64,000 bases of DNA from an uncultured Bulleidia sp. (GTDB taxonomy: Bacteria > Bacillota_I > Bacilli_A > Erysipelotrichales > Erysipelotrichaceae): NCBI GenBank assembly GCA_947087645.1, contig CAMUDN010000009.1:1-64000 (forward strand), given 5' to 3'. The position numbers and the translations under genes are program-made. The notes under the pieces are model-generated. The model saw only the letters and a program-made list of their open reading frames with translations, ran no database searches and was not told the DNA's origin. Below, in pieces: positions 26,361 to 35,437 of the stretch. Positions within the stretch are counted from its first letter, which is position 1. Each line of letters starts with the position of its first letter.

Positions 26361-26890
26361 AGAAAGTATTATTTAGTCAACAAGATATTCAAGCAAGATG
26401 CTTACAATTAGGTAAACAGTTAAGTAAGGATTATCTTCATAAGAAGACCTTACTAGTTGCTTTATTAAGAGGATCAGTTCCTTTTTTAGCTGAATTAATT
26501 AAATATATTGATTTAAATATTCAATATGATTTTATGGATGTTTCTTCTTATGAAGGAACAGAATCAATTGGTGATATTCGTATCATTAAAGATTTGGATA
26601 CATCTATTAAGGGATTAGATATTATTTTAGTAGAAGATATAGTTGATACTGGTCGAACAGTAAAAACAGTAACGGAAACTTTAATGAATAAAGGTGCTAA
26701 TTCAGTACAAGTAGTAACTTTATTAGATAAGCCTAGTCGGCGAGTAGAGAATATTCAGCCAGCTTATGTTGGCTTTGAAATTGAAAATGAATTTGTGGTA
26801 GGCTTTGGAATGGATTTTAATCAAGATTATCGTTGCTTGCCATATATTGGTGTATTGCAAGATGAATGTTATGAAATAAAGGAGAAATAA
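26339..26890 (+). CDS. hpt: Hypoxanthine-guanine phosphoribosyltransferase
   Basis: Purine salvage enzyme of 183 aa. The PRPP-binding motif is IILVEDIVDTGRTVKTV. VALLRGSVPFLAEL and YDFMDVSSYEG precede it, and VGFGMDFNQDYRCLPYIGVL ends the protein. It starts within tilS and its TAA overlaps the ftsH ATG, indicating tight coupling. Confidence 0.96.
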   Translation: MWEKETIKKVLFSQQDIQARCLQLGKQLSKDYLHKKTLLVALLRGSVPFLAELIKYIDLNIQYDFMDVSSYEGTESIGDIRIIKDLDTSIKGLDIILVEDIVDTGRTVKTVTETLMNKGANSVQVVTLLDKPSRRVENIQPAYVGFEIENEFVVGFGMDFNQDYRCLPYIGVLQDECYEIKEK

Positions 26891-28722
26891 TGAAAAAGAG
26901 AAGTCTAATACAACGTTACTTACCTTTATTGATTATAGTTTTAGCTATTTTCAATTTATGGTTAATGAATCCTAATGCAAAAGCAAAAAAAATGACGATT
27001 GATGCTTTTACTAAAATTATTGATACTAAGAAAGTCGAATCAGCTACTTTTTCAATAGGTACAAATATTACAACGATTAAAGGTATTTATATTAAGGATA
27101 ATAATAAAGCAAACTTTGAAGTTGTTGTACCAACAAGTAGTAAATTGGTTAATGATAGTATTCAGAAGTTGAAAGATAAAAGTATTAATGTAGTTGATGC
27201 AGAAGCATCTAATTTGTTTGTTGAAACAATCGTTAATTTACTGCCATTTGCTTTAATGATGGGTTTTGGTTTCTGGATGATTTCACGGATGGCAATGAAT
27301 GGAGCCGGGGGGAAGGCATTTGAATTTTCTAATTCACGTGCTCGTTTAGAAAATAAAATTAAAACTCGTTTTAAAGATGTTGCCGGCTGTGATGAAGAAA
27401 AACAAGAGATGGCAGAGATTATCGATTATTTAAAGTTTCCTAAAAAGTTTGAACAAATGGGAGCCCGCATTCCTAAAGGAATTTTATTAAGTGGGCATCC
27501 AGGAACAGGTAAGACTTTATTAGCTAAAGCTGTAGCTGGGGAAGCTAATGTTCCTTTTTATAGTATTTCCGGTTCAGATTTTGTTGAAATGTTTGTTGGT
27601 GTTGGTGCCTCACGGGTTCGTGATATGTTTAAAAAAGCAAAGCAAACAGCTCCATGTATTATTTTTATTGATGAAATAGATGCCGTTGGTCGGCAACGGG
27701 GAGCTGGTTTTGGCGGTGGCCATGATGAGCGAGAACAAACTTTAAATCAGCTATTAGTTGAAATGGATGGTATGGAAGAAAATAATGGGGTAGTAGTTAT
27801 TGCTGCAACGAATAGACCAGATGTTTTAGACCCTGCATTATTAAGAGCCGGCCGTTTTGATCGTCAAATTACAGTTGCTTTACCAGATTGGAAAGGACGT
27901 AAAGCAATCTTAGAAGTACATGCTCGTAATAAAAAAATAGAAAATAAAGTGGATTTAGAAGCTTTAGCTAGAAGAACACCAGGTTTTTCAGGGGCTGATT
28001 TAGAAAATGTATTAAATGAAGCAGCTATTTTAGCTGTACGTGAAAATACGACAGAAATTAAGATGGCACAAATTGATGAAGCAATTGATCGGGTTATGAT
28101 GGGACCAGCAAAAGTATCACGAACTTATGATGAACATACGAAAAAATTAGTTGCTTATCATGAAAGTGGACATGCAATTATAGGCCTATTCTTAGATAAT
28201 GCACAAATCGTACAAAAAGTAACTATTATTCCTCGTGGACAAGCTGGTGGCTATAATTTAATGACACCAAAAGAAGAAAAAATGATGCATACAAAGAATG
28301 ATTTGATGGCTTCCATAACTTCTTATATGGGTGGTAGAACAGCTGAGGAATTATTCTTTGATGATATTACAACCGGAGCAGTTGATGATATTAAACGGGC
28401 AACTAATATTGCTCAAGATATGGTTACTTTATATGGAATGTCAGATTTAGGACCAATAAAATATAATTCATCTAATGAAAATGTTTTTTTAGGCCGAGAT
28501 TATAATCAACCAAATAATGTTTCTGGTGAAGTTGCTTATGAAATTGATCAAGAAGTTCGTAAGATAGTTAATACATGCCATGCTAAAGCACGAGCAATCA
28601 TTTCAGAACATAAAGAAGAATTGGAAAGAATTGCTCATGCTTTATTAGATAATGAAACATTGACTAATGAACAAATTAGACGGGTTGTAAAAGGTGAACC
28701 GATTGAAGGTGCAGAAGCATAA
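26890..28722 (+). CDS. ftsH: ATP-dependent zinc metalloprotease FtsH
   Basis: Membrane-anchored AAA+ protease of 610 aa for quality control. Two N-terminal transmembrane segments (about 10-25 and 113-134) flank an extracytoplasmic domain. The AAA domain has Walker A GHPGTGKTLLAKA (usually GPPGTGKT; His for Pro), Walker B IIFIDEIDAVGR and the second region of homology NRPDVLDPALLRAGRFDR. The zinc site is HESGH in LVAYHESGHAI. The C-terminal tail is shorter than in E. coli. Confidence 0.97.
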   Translation: MKKRSLIQRYLPLLIIVLAIFNLWLMNPNAKAKKMTIDAFTKIIDTKKVESATFSIGTNITTIKGIYIKDNNKANFEVVVPTSSKLVNDSIQKLKDKSINVVDAEASNLFVETIVNLLPFALMMGFGFWMISRMAMNGAGGKAFEFSNSRARLENKIKTRFKDVAGCDEEKQEMAEIIDYLKFPKKFEQMGARIPKGILLSGHPGTGKTLLAKAVAGEANVPFYSISGSDFVEMFVGVGASRVRDMFKKAKQTAPCIIFIDEIDAVGRQRGAGFGGGHDEREQTLNQLLVEMDGMEENNGVVVIAATNRPDVLDPALLRAGRFDRQITVALPDWKGRKAILEVHARNKKIENKVDLEALARRTPGFSGADLENVLNEAAILAVRENTTEIKMAQIDEAIDRVMMGPAKVSRTYDEHTKKLVAYHESGHAIIGLFLDNAQIVQKVTIIPRGQAGGYNLMTPKEEKMMHTKNDLMASITSYMGGRTAEELFFDDITTGAVDDIKRATNIAQDMVTLYGMSDLGPIKYNSSNENVFLGRDYNQPNNVSGEVAYEIDQEVRKIVNTCHAKARAIISEHKEELERIAHALLDNETLTNEQIRRVVKGEPIEGAEA

Positions 28723-28771
28723 GCTAATGTTTAAAAGCAATAAAAGATCATTTTGGGGAGGAAATAAGAGA

Positions 28772-29776
28772 ATGAAAAAATTACTAGTTGCGGGGCTATC
28801 CTTATTTTTATTGGTAGGATGTAATAGTCCTAAAACAAGTACCAAAAAAGAACATATTTTAAAAGTTGGTATTGGTTCAGTGTCAAAATTGAAAGCTCAA
28901 GATGCAAAAAAAGGCAGTGGTATGGCTAAATTTGGAACAACCATTGCAACAGTTATTTTAGAGGATGATGTTATCAAGTATTTATATTTTGATAAAATCG
29001 AAGATCAGAGTAATTTTGATGCCAATGGTAAATTTACAGCAAATAATACGAAAGTCAGAACTAATAAAGAAAAAGGTGAAGACTATGGTATGAAAAAAGT
29101 ATCGAAAATTAGTAAAGAGTGGAATGAACAAGTTGGGGCATTAGAAAAGTGGGCAATTGGTAAAAAAGTAGCCGATTTTAAAGCTATGAAAACGGTTAAA
29201 GATGATAAAGGAGCTATTAAAACAACCGAAAAAGAATTAACAACTGGTGTAACAATTAAAGTAAATCAATTTTTAGCAAGTTTTGATAAAGCGGTTGAAA
29301 ATGCTGTTGAAGTTTCAGGTACAACGAAAGTTGCTAAAGGAATGACCACAAAGATGGTAAATAAAGACGCTAAGTCAACTCAATATAACGTAACATATGC
29401 TTTGTTAGCTCTTGATAAAAATGATAAAGTTATATCTGCTATAACAGATGTTGCGCAAAATACAGTTTATATTGATGCTAAAGGAATGCTTACGAAAGAA
29501 GTTAAAGCTATGCCAACAAAAGGGGAAATGAAAGATAGCTATGGAATGAAAAAAGCATCGAAAATTGGTAAGGAATGGTATGAACAAAATGCAGCGTTTG
29601 ATAAATGGTTAGTAGGTAAGAGTAAAGAAGATATTGAAAATATGAAGGTAGAGCAGAAAGATGCTAATCATGTAGTTTCAGCAGATAAAGATTTATTAAC
29701 TGGTGCAACAATGAGTATTGGTGAATTACAAACGACGGTTTTAAATTCTTTTATGGATGTTATTGAATTAAATTAA
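28772..29776 (+). CDS. Lipoprotein with two related FMN-binding-like repeats
   Basis: A 334-aa predicted lipoprotein: lipobox LVGC at about residues 15-18 (LFLLVGCNS). Two repeats share KG…YGMKK-SKI-KEW-EQ and a trailing LTTG(V/A)T block, at about residues 90-180 and 255-330, so the gene arose by internal duplication. The repeats resemble FMN_bind-type extracytoplasmic domains, but covalent-flavin motifs are not clear. The start is ATG 28772 with SD GGGGAGGA; upstream in-frame codons overlap ftsH and are rejected. Role unknown. Confidence 0.65.
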   Translation: MKKLLVAGLSLFLLVGCNSPKTSTKKEHILKVGIGSVSKLKAQDAKKGSGMAKFGTTIATVILEDDVIKYLYFDKIEDQSNFDANGKFTANNTKVRTNKEKGEDYGMKKVSKISKEWNEQVGALEKWAIGKKVADFKAMKTVKDDKGAIKTTEKELTTGVTIKVNQFLASFDKAVENAVEVSGTTKVAKGMTTKMVNKDAKSTQYNVTYALLALDKNDKVISAITDVAQNTVYIDAKGMLTKEVKAMPTKGEMKDSYGMKKASKIGKEWYEQNAAFDKWLVGKSKEDIENMKVEQKDANHVVSADKDLLTGATMSIGELQTTVLNSFMDVIELN

Positions 29777-29791
29777 GTGCAAAAATTGATA

Positions 29792-29828
29792 AAAAAGTAA
29801 TCATTAATTAAAATAGTGATTACTTTTT
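29792..29828 (+). terminator. Terminator after the lipoprotein gene
   Basis: 12-bp stem AAAAAGTAATCA / TGATTACTTTTT with a 13-nt AT loop. It closes the tilS-hpt-ftsH-lipoprotein unit. Confidence 0.8.
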
Positions 29829-29840
29829 ATTTATCTGATT

Positions 29841-29870
29841 TTAACAAAAATATTGCTTTTTTGTTAAAAT
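29841..29870 (+). promoter_or_regulatory. Promoter immediately upstream of the gene at 29878
   Basis: -35 TTAACA (29841-29846) and -10 TAAAAT (29865-29870), 18-bp spacing. The -10 ends 7 nt before ATG 29878, which predicts a leaderless or nearly leaderless transcript. Confidence 0.6.
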
Positions 29871-29877
29871 AGGTATG

Positions 29878-30225
29878 ATGAAGAATTATTTAGTTATTGC
29901 TTTGATATATGGTTTATTAATTTCCATTGTAGAAATAAATATTTGGCAATATTTCTTTTTGCCGATTAATTTGCAAATGTTAATCCTTTTATTATTGGTA
30001 AGTTTAGCCATGTATTTAATTTTATATTGGTTTAAACAACTAAGAAAAATGATTTATAAAGTACAACTTTTAATTTTAGGATTAAATAACTGTATCGGTT
30101 TATGCTATGTTGCTTTTATTGGCTATCATAAGATCCAAATTAATTTATTTGTTTTTTGGCTTGTTTGGCATAGTTTGATATTAATCTTATTGTGGCTTTA
30201 TCATAAATATAATAAAGGAGAATAA
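29878..30225 (+). CDS. Small hydrophobic membrane protein, unknown
   Basis: About 115 aa with four predicted transmembrane segments and few conserved polar residues; no family recognised. ATG 29875 and 29878 are adjacent; 29878 fits better the distance expected from the -10 box. It precedes the GH2-like gene by 3 bp after an SD-bearing junction, so the two form a small operon with hslO, dusB and yaaA downstream. Confidence 0.55.
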   Translation: MKNYLVIALIYGLLISIVEINIWQYFFLPINLQMLILLLLVSLAMYLILYWFKQLRKMIYKVQLLILGLNNCIGLCYVAFIGYHKIQINLFVFWLVWHSLILILLWLYHKYNKGE

Positions 30226-30228
30226 GGT

Positions 30229-31785
30229 ATGAATCAGACAAAAATTAGACAATATCCACGTATGCATTTACAGCGTGATAGTTATACAAGTTTAAATGGT
30301 ATTTGGGATATCCAGATTTGTCATCAAGATAGTCTACCTGAAAAAGAAAAATTCATGCCGATAATGGTACCATTTTTACCTGGTACAAAAGCTTCTCTTT
30401 GTGAATGTAAACCACAAATGAATGAAGTATTATGGTATCAGCTACAGTTTGCATATTTGCCAAATGAGCAAAAAACACTTTTACATTTTGAAGCAGTATA
30501 TCAATCATGTACTATTTTTTTAAATGGTGTTGAACTATTTTATCATGAAGGTGGATATGATGCTTTTTATGTTGATGTTTCGCAAACGATCAAATATCAA
30601 AATCTTTTGCTAGTTAAAGTTGTTAATCAAAAGACATGGTCTTTACCATTTCAAAATGAACATCCATTTATGGGTATATATGGTGATGTATGGTTAGAAG
30701 ATTGTGGTAATCATATGATTAAAGATATTATTTATCAGTGGTATCCTGAAACTCAAAAATTAGCTATTCAATTAAAAGGTAATTTTGATCAATCACTACT
30801 AACAATTTCTTCACAATCAAAAGTTCTTTATCAAGGTCTTACCAATGATAAAAAGTATGAATTTATTATCCAAGAACCACATTTATGGTCACCAGATGAT
30901 CCCTTTTTATATGATTTTCATGTAAAGACGGAAGATGATGAAGTTAAAAGTTATATTGCTTTAAGAACAGTGAAAACGAAAATAATGTATAAAGATTATC
31001 ATTATTTTTATCTTAATCAGAAAAAATATTGGCTTAACGGTATTATTGATGAAACATGGTCAGATTATACTGGCCCTATGTATTTAAGTGATGATAAAAT
31101 GTATCAACATCTTTTATTAATTAAATCACTAGGATATCAGGCTATTTATAAGCGAGGAATGATCGAAAGCAATCGCTGGTTTTATTTTTGTGATTTAATT
31201 GGCTTAATAGTTTTTCAAGATTTATCGCAACAGTCTTTGCCTTTTTTTAGTTGGCATAGAAAAAGAAGTGAAGATGAACAAGAAAATTTTATAACTGAAG
31301 TTAATAAGTTAATAAATGGTTATGCTTATCATCCTTCACTAGTAGCGTTGATTTTACAAAATACAGGATTAGCAAAATGTAAACAACAAGAAATGATGAA
31401 TAGATATAGTCCAAAGTATCTAATTAATATGGATCTTTATAGTAGTGTTAATTATACTAAAAAATTTGATTATAAACGTTTAAATTTTATAAAAGTAGGT
31501 AAAATTGGTTATAGTACTAAAAATAATGTTATGCAAAAATATCAACCACAAAGACAATATATGGATAAGATTGATTGGTACCATGCGATGGCAAATATTT
31601 TTTTAAATGAAGTATTAACAAAGCTGAAAAAAGGTTATGCAGGATATTTTTATGAACGTTTTCAAGATAGTAGTAATTATAATGATGGTCTTTGTGAAAA
31701 AAATGAAGAAGAATTAAAAATAGATAAAGAGTTTATACAAAAATGGAATGCCCGTTTTAGGAGAATGAATAATGATGGAAAATAA
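30229..31785 (+). CDS. GH2 (beta-galactosidase/glucuronidase)-like protein lacking the catalytic acid/base
   Basis: A 518-aa cytosolic protein with the GH2 layout: sugar-binding jelly roll (SLNGIWDIQI…, FEAVYQSCTIFLNGVELFYHEGG in two adjoining blocks, MGIYGDVWLE), an Ig-like domain, and a degenerate TIM barrel. Where GH2 enzymes have HPS-(I/V)-x-W-x-x-x-N-E, this protein has HPSLVALILQNTG, with N378-T379, so the acid/base Glu is Thr. FCDLIGLIVFQDLS replaces the usual DE(A/C)N end, and the nucleophile region (around IKVGKIGYS) lacks a clear Glu. A non-catalytic binding or regulatory role, or ongoing decay, is inferred. It overlaps hslO by 14 bp. Confidence 0.75.
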   Translation: MNQTKIRQYPRMHLQRDSYTSLNGIWDIQICHQDSLPEKEKFMPIMVPFLPGTKASLCECKPQMNEVLWYQLQFAYLPNEQKTLLHFEAVYQSCTIFLNGVELFYHEGGYDAFYVDVSQTIKYQNLLLVKVVNQKTWSLPFQNEHPFMGIYGDVWLEDCGNHMIKDIIYQWYPETQKLAIQLKGNFDQSLLTISSQSKVLYQGLTNDKKYEFIIQEPHLWSPDDPFLYDFHVKTEDDEVKSYIALRTVKTKIMYKDYHYFYLNQKKYWLNGIIDETWSDYTGPMYLSDDKMYQHLLLIKSLGYQAIYKRGMIESNRWFYFCDLIGLIVFQDLSQQSLPFFSWHRKRSEDEQENFITEVNKLINGYAYHPSLVALILQNTGLAKCKQQEMMNRYSPKYLINMDLYSSVNYTKKFDYKRLNFIKVGKIGYSTKNNVMQKYQPQRQYMDKIDWYHAMANIFLNEVLTKLKKGYAGYFYERFQDSSNYNDGLCEKNEEELKIDKEFIQKWNARFRRMNNDGK

Positions 31786-32659
31786 AATTGTAATAGCCCA
31801 AGCATTGAATGGAATGGTTCGTATACGAGCAATTGTCGCAACTGAATTGGTTGAAAAAGCTCGTTTACAGCATCAATTATTAGCTACATCGGCAGCTGCT
31901 TTAGGCCGTACATTAATTGTGACAGCACTTATGGCATCTGATTTAAAAGATAATAAAGCACGGATAACAACTATTTTTAATGGTAAAGGACAAGCGGGAA
32001 CAGTTTTAGCTCAAGCAGATGGTGCTGGTCATGTACGTGGTTTTATAGCTAATCCATCACTTTATTTAGTACGTGATGATGGTCATTTAGATGTTGCTAA
32101 AGCAATTGGCTGTGATGGTGAGTTAAAGGTAATTAAAGATTTAGGCTTAAAAGAACCTTTTATTGGTAGGGTTAAGATCCAAACAGGTGAAGTTGGTGAT
32201 GATTTTGCTTATTATTTTGCTATGTCAGAACAGATTCCATCAATTGTTGGCGTTGGTGTTTTAGTTAAGCAATCAGGAAATATTGGTGCAGCTGGGGGTA
32301 TTATTTTACAAACTCTACCAGGAGCAAAAGAAGAAGTAATAAATAAATTAGAAGAAATAGCTAAAGAGATGAAGCCGGTTACGGAAATGATTAGTAGTGG
32401 TTTAAACGCTGAAGAAATGATTAAAACCTATTTACCAGATGCTCAAATATTGGCTTTGAAAAAGGTAGAATTAAAATGTTCTTGTAGTAAAGAATATTAT
32501 CTTAAAGCATTAACAGCTTTATCTAAAAAAGATTTAGATGAAATGATTGAAAAAGATCATGGCGCAGAAGTAACTTGTCAATTCTGTAATCAAAAATATC
32601 AATTTAATGAAGATGATTTAAAGGAGGTACTAAGTGAGAAAAAAATGGCAAATAGCTAA
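31772..32659 (+). CDS. hslO: Redox-regulated chaperone Hsp33
   Basis: A 295-aa Hsp33. The C-terminal zinc/redox cysteines are CSCSKEYY and CQFCNQKYQF (CxC…CxxC). The N-terminal core has VTALMASDLKDN and GNIGAAGGIILQTLPGA. It is activated by disulfide formation and unfolding under oxidative stress. It starts within the GH2-like gene after SD TAGGAG; ATG 31772 and 31775 are both possible. It overlaps dusB by 26 bp. Confidence 0.95.
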   Translation: MMENKIVIAQALNGMVRIRAIVATELVEKARLQHQLLATSAAALGRTLIVTALMASDLKDNKARITTIFNGKGQAGTVLAQADGAGHVRGFIANPSLYLVRDDGHLDVAKAIGCDGELKVIKDLGLKEPFIGRVKIQTGEVGDDFAYYFAMSEQIPSIVGVGVLVKQSGNIGAAGGIILQTLPGAKEEVINKLEEIAKEMKPVTEMISSGLNAEEMIKTYLPDAQILALKKVELKCSCSKEYYLKALTALSKKDLDEMIEKDHGAEVTCQFCNQKYQFNEDDLKEVLSEKKMANS

Positions 32660-33614
32660 TGTAGAATTAAAAAATCAAATTGTTGCTGCTCCTTTAGCAG
32701 GTATTTCTAATCCTGTTTATCGTTCATTAATGCATCGTAATGGTGCAGCTTTAGTTGTTTCGGAAATGATTTCTGATAAGGCTTTACATTATAAGTCAGA
32801 ACGAACTTTTGCAATGTGTGAAACAGTTGATGATGAACATCCAGTATCTTTACAACTATTTGGTTCTGATGTTGATACAATGGCAGAAGCTGCAGAATAT
32901 TTAAGTATGAAAAGTGATTGTGACATTATTGATATAAATATGGGTTGTCCCGTACATAAAGTTGTGAAAACAGGTGCTGGTTCAGCTTTATTACAAGATC
33001 CTTTAAAAGCAAAACAAATTGCAGAGGTAGTTGTTAAACATACTCATAAACCAGTAACAGTTAAGATTAGATCAGGCTGGGATAGTCAACATATTAATGC
33101 AGTTGAAGTAGCTCTTGCATTACAAGATGCTGGTGTAGCAGCAATTGCTATTCATGGTCGAACAAGGGCACAAATGTATAGTGGTGGAGTTGACTTAGAA
33201 ATCATTAAAAAAGTAAAAGAAGCTGTATCTATTCCGGTCATTGGTAATGGTGATATAAAAAGTGTTGAAGATGGTAAAAATATGTTAGAAAAGACAGGTG
33301 TTGATGCCATTATGATAGGTCGAGGTCTATTAGGAAAACCATATTTTATACAAGAAATGTTAGCTTATTTAGATGATGAAGAGTACCATGTACCAAGTAT
33401 TGTTGAACGTTTAAGAATGCTTGAAGAGTATACTGTTAAATTAATTAATCATCTTGGTGAATATCCAGCTATGCAGATGATGAAAGGTATGTCCGCATGG
33501 TATCTTACTGGTATGCCTAATTCAGCACAAGTACGGAAAGCTTTATCATCAGTAGATACATTACATGATTTACAAAGTATTCTAAATGAATATCGTCAAG
33601 TAATCGGAATATAA
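32634..33614 (+). CDS. dusB: tRNA-dihydrouridine synthase
   Basis: FMN-dependent reduction of uridines in tRNA. 326 aa with VAAPLAGISNPVYR at the N-terminus, DINMGCPVHKVVKTGAGSALL (catalytic Cys; quoted as adjoining pieces), VKIRSGWD, IHGRTRAQMYSG and VIGNGDI. GTG start at 32634, preceded by AAAGGAGG. The order hslO-dusB is conserved in Firmicutes and supports the DusB-type assignment. Confidence 0.95.
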   Translation: MRKKWQIANVELKNQIVAAPLAGISNPVYRSLMHRNGAALVVSEMISDKALHYKSERTFAMCETVDDEHPVSLQLFGSDVDTMAEAAEYLSMKSDCDIIDINMGCPVHKVVKTGAGSALLQDPLKAKQIAEVVVKHTHKPVTVKIRSGWDSQHINAVEVALALQDAGVAAIAIHGRTRAQMYSGGVDLEIIKKVKEAVSIPVIGNGDIKSVEDGKNMLEKTGVDAIMIGRGLLGKPYFIQEMLAYLDDEEYHVPSIVERLRMLEEYTVKLINHLGEYPAMQMMKGMSAWYLTGMPNSAQVRKALSSVDTLHDLQSILNEYRQVIGI

Positions 33615-33617
33615 AAT

Positions 33618-34334
33618 ATGAAAATTATTTTTTCACCAAGTAAAAAAATGGTATTCAGTGAAGAATTAATAACTGAACAACAATCTTTTTTTCTAAAAGA
33701 AGCAAATTATCTTTTACATCTTTTAAAATCATGTTCAGCTCAAGAATTACAAAACATTTGGCAAATAAGTACGCAATTATTTATTAAATATCATCAACAA
33801 TTAGATAGTATAGATACGATGAGAGGCAAGATGCCATCTATTTATGCATATAGTGGTCTTAGTTTTCAACATTTATCAGTTCGAGCAATGACGGATAAAC
33901 AAATTCTTTATTTAGAAAAACATTTACGTATTTTATCTGCTATGTATGGTGTTTTAAAACCGATGGATGCTGTTGTGCCATACCGTTTAGAAATGCAAGC
34001 AACAATAGGTAAATTATCTTTAAAGAAATTTTGGCAAGAAAAGTTAAGACAATATTTTCAAAATGAAGAAATTATAAATGTAGCTTCTAAAGAATATAGT
34101 GAAGATTGGTTAAAAAATTATCCTGGTAAAGTAACTAATGTTATTTTTGCTCATTTAGAAGGTAAGCGTTTAAAAACAAAAGCAACAATGGCTAAAATAG
34201 GACGTGGTGATTTAGTATATATGATGGCAGAAAAAGAAATAACTTCGACAGATGAATTACGAACTGATTTTGATCATTATACTTATTGTCATAATTTATC
34301 TTCAGAAAATAAAATTATTTATTTATATGAATAA
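33618..34334 (+). CDS. yaaA: Peroxide-stress protein YaaA (UPF0246)
   Basis: A 238-aa YaaA-family protein: IIFSPSKKM at the start, SAMYGVLKPMDAVVPYRLEM in the middle, and NVASKEYSEDWL. In E. coli YaaA limits free iron and DNA damage under H2O2. Next to hslO this suggests oxidative-stress defence, but co-regulation is only inferred from the operon. It is followed by a terminator. Confidence 0.92.
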   Translation: MKIIFSPSKKMVFSEELITEQQSFFLKEANYLLHLLKSCSAQELQNIWQISTQLFIKYHQQLDSIDTMRGKMPSIYAYSGLSFQHLSVRAMTDKQILYLEKHLRILSAMYGVLKPMDAVVPYRLEMQATIGKLSLKKFWQEKLRQYFQNEEIINVASKEYSEDWLKNYPGKVTNVIFAHLEGKRLKTKATMAKIGRGDLVYMMAEKEITSTDELRTDFDHYTYCHNLSSENKIIYLYE

Positions 34335-34368
34335 TTAAAAATACAATTTATCAAATGATTTTATATTT

Positions 34369-34390
34369 AAACACTCAAAAGAGTGTTTTT
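34369..34390 (+). terminator. Terminator after yaaA
   Basis: 8-bp stem AAACACTC / GAGTGTTT with an AAAA loop and a T-tail. It ends the core gene block; the accessory island begins just after. Confidence 0.85.
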
Positions 34391-34448
34391 ATTTTGAAAG
34401 GAGAAATTTAATGCGGAAAAAACCTTAAAAATTAATTTAAAAAAGGCA

Positions 34449-34492
34449 AAAAAATAAAATAAGTTATGCGATAGCAATAAATGCGAATTATA
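34449..34492. repeat. Left copy of a 44-bp imperfect direct repeat bounding an accessory island
   Basis: This sequence and 37351-37394 match at 40 of 44 positions by eye (core AAGTTATG…TAGCAATAAATG). The DNA between them is a mosaic of mobile-element remnants and small genes. It could be an attachment-site duplication or a duplicated stretch created by recombination. Confidence 0.6.
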
Positions 34493-34596
34493 GAAGAAAG
34501 GAATGGATCTGATTTATGAACAATGTTTATTTTGTAAGTGCACCAGTAAGAAAATTAGAAAAAGTGATAAAAATGAACTTTGAAAAAAATAATTTG

Positions 34597-34830
34597 TTTT
34601 CTTATGAGAACGTATTAATCCTTCATCACCGAATGCCTTGTATGCATTAATCCATTTGAGTAGCTGTGAGTTAGAACCAAGTTCATATTTTTTCGAAAGA
34701 TATTGCATTCCACCTTTACCATCCAAATAGTCTAAAACAACTTTTTTCTTAAATTCAAAACTATGTTTTGCCATAAAAAAACCGACCTTTCAATCGTTAG
34801 ATTTTGGTCTAACTTTTGGGGGTCGGTACA
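34597..34830 (-). mobile_element. IS3-family (IS150-like) remnant: left end and start of orfA
   Basis: On the minus strand the remnant starts with an IS150-type terminal repeat (TGTACCGACCCCCAAAAGTT, 34830 downwards), then an orfA start at 34774 encoding about 59 residues of the HTH part (MAKHSFEFKKKVVLDYLDG…, SNSQLLKWINAYKAFGDEGL). At about 34597 the similarity stops and unrelated residues follow, so the rest of orfA, orfB and the right end are gone. Not mobile on its own. Confidence 0.8.
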
Positions 34831-35071
34831 AATGATCTTATCTTTTTTTTAGATCGATAAAAAAATATAAAGTATTTCTTAACCGTTTAATTATATCATT
34901 TTTAAATATTAATTAATAGATCTTTTATTTTATAATTTAGTATATATATAATAAAACTAGGGAAGGAATACTTATTATATGAAAATATATGTTGCAAGGT
35001 ATAAGACCGGTATTTAAGTTTAATGTATTAATCGTTTCTATTTATTTAATAAAGAGAGGAGAAAATATAAA

Positions 35072-35179
35072 GTGGTTCGTTATTTATATAAAGATTCATC
35101 ATGTCCATATCCTCCACATTCTGCTGCATGCAATCAGCCTCCATATGCTTATTGGAAAACATCCGTAGAAGTATATTGA
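35072..35179 (+). CDS. Short Cys/Tyr/Pro-rich peptide (35 aa)
   Basis: GTG-initiated reading frame with SD GAGAGGAG, encoding a 35-aa peptide with two Cys and several Pro-Tyr pairs (SSCPYPPHSAACNQPPYAYW). No signal peptide and no family recognised. It is followed after one base by a small membrane protein gene, an arrangement seen for bacteriocin and immunity pairs. Coding status rests on the SD and the tight spacing only. Confidence 0.4.
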   Translation: MVRYLYKDSSCPYPPHSAACNQPPYAYWKTSVEVY

Positions 35180-35180
35180 T

Positions 35181-35417
35181 ATGAAATTAAAAATAGTAAA
35201 TGCTTTATTGGCATTATTTATTTGTTTATTTTTTATCTTACGTTTTCAAAATTTTAACCAAATTTATTTATCAATAATAGAAATTTTAATTGTTTTATTG
35301 ATATTTATTAGAAAACATATATTAAGTGAAAAATTTAAATTTAAAATATTAATTGTTCTTTACGTCATTATAATAATAGATGCACTATTCACTATCTATA
35401 ATATCTTAACAGCGTAA
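35181..35417 (+). CDS. Small three-segment membrane protein
   Basis: A 78-aa very hydrophobic protein with three predicted transmembrane segments joined by short basic loops (RKHILSEKFKFK). No family recognised. Its place directly behind a short peptide gene suggests an immunity-like partner, which is inference. The terminator follows at its stop. Confidence 0.5.
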   Translation: MKLKIVNALLALFICLFFILRFQNFNQIYLSIIEILIVLLIFIRKHILSEKFKFKILIVLYVIIIIDALFTIYNILTA

Positions 35418-35437
35418 TTATTTAAAATTACGCTGTT
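35408..35437. terminator. Bidirectional terminator
   Basis: Perfect 12-bp stem AACAGCGTAATT / AATTACGCTGTT with a 6-nt loop. It lies between the small membrane protein gene (+) and the rep-like remnant (-). Confidence 0.8.
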
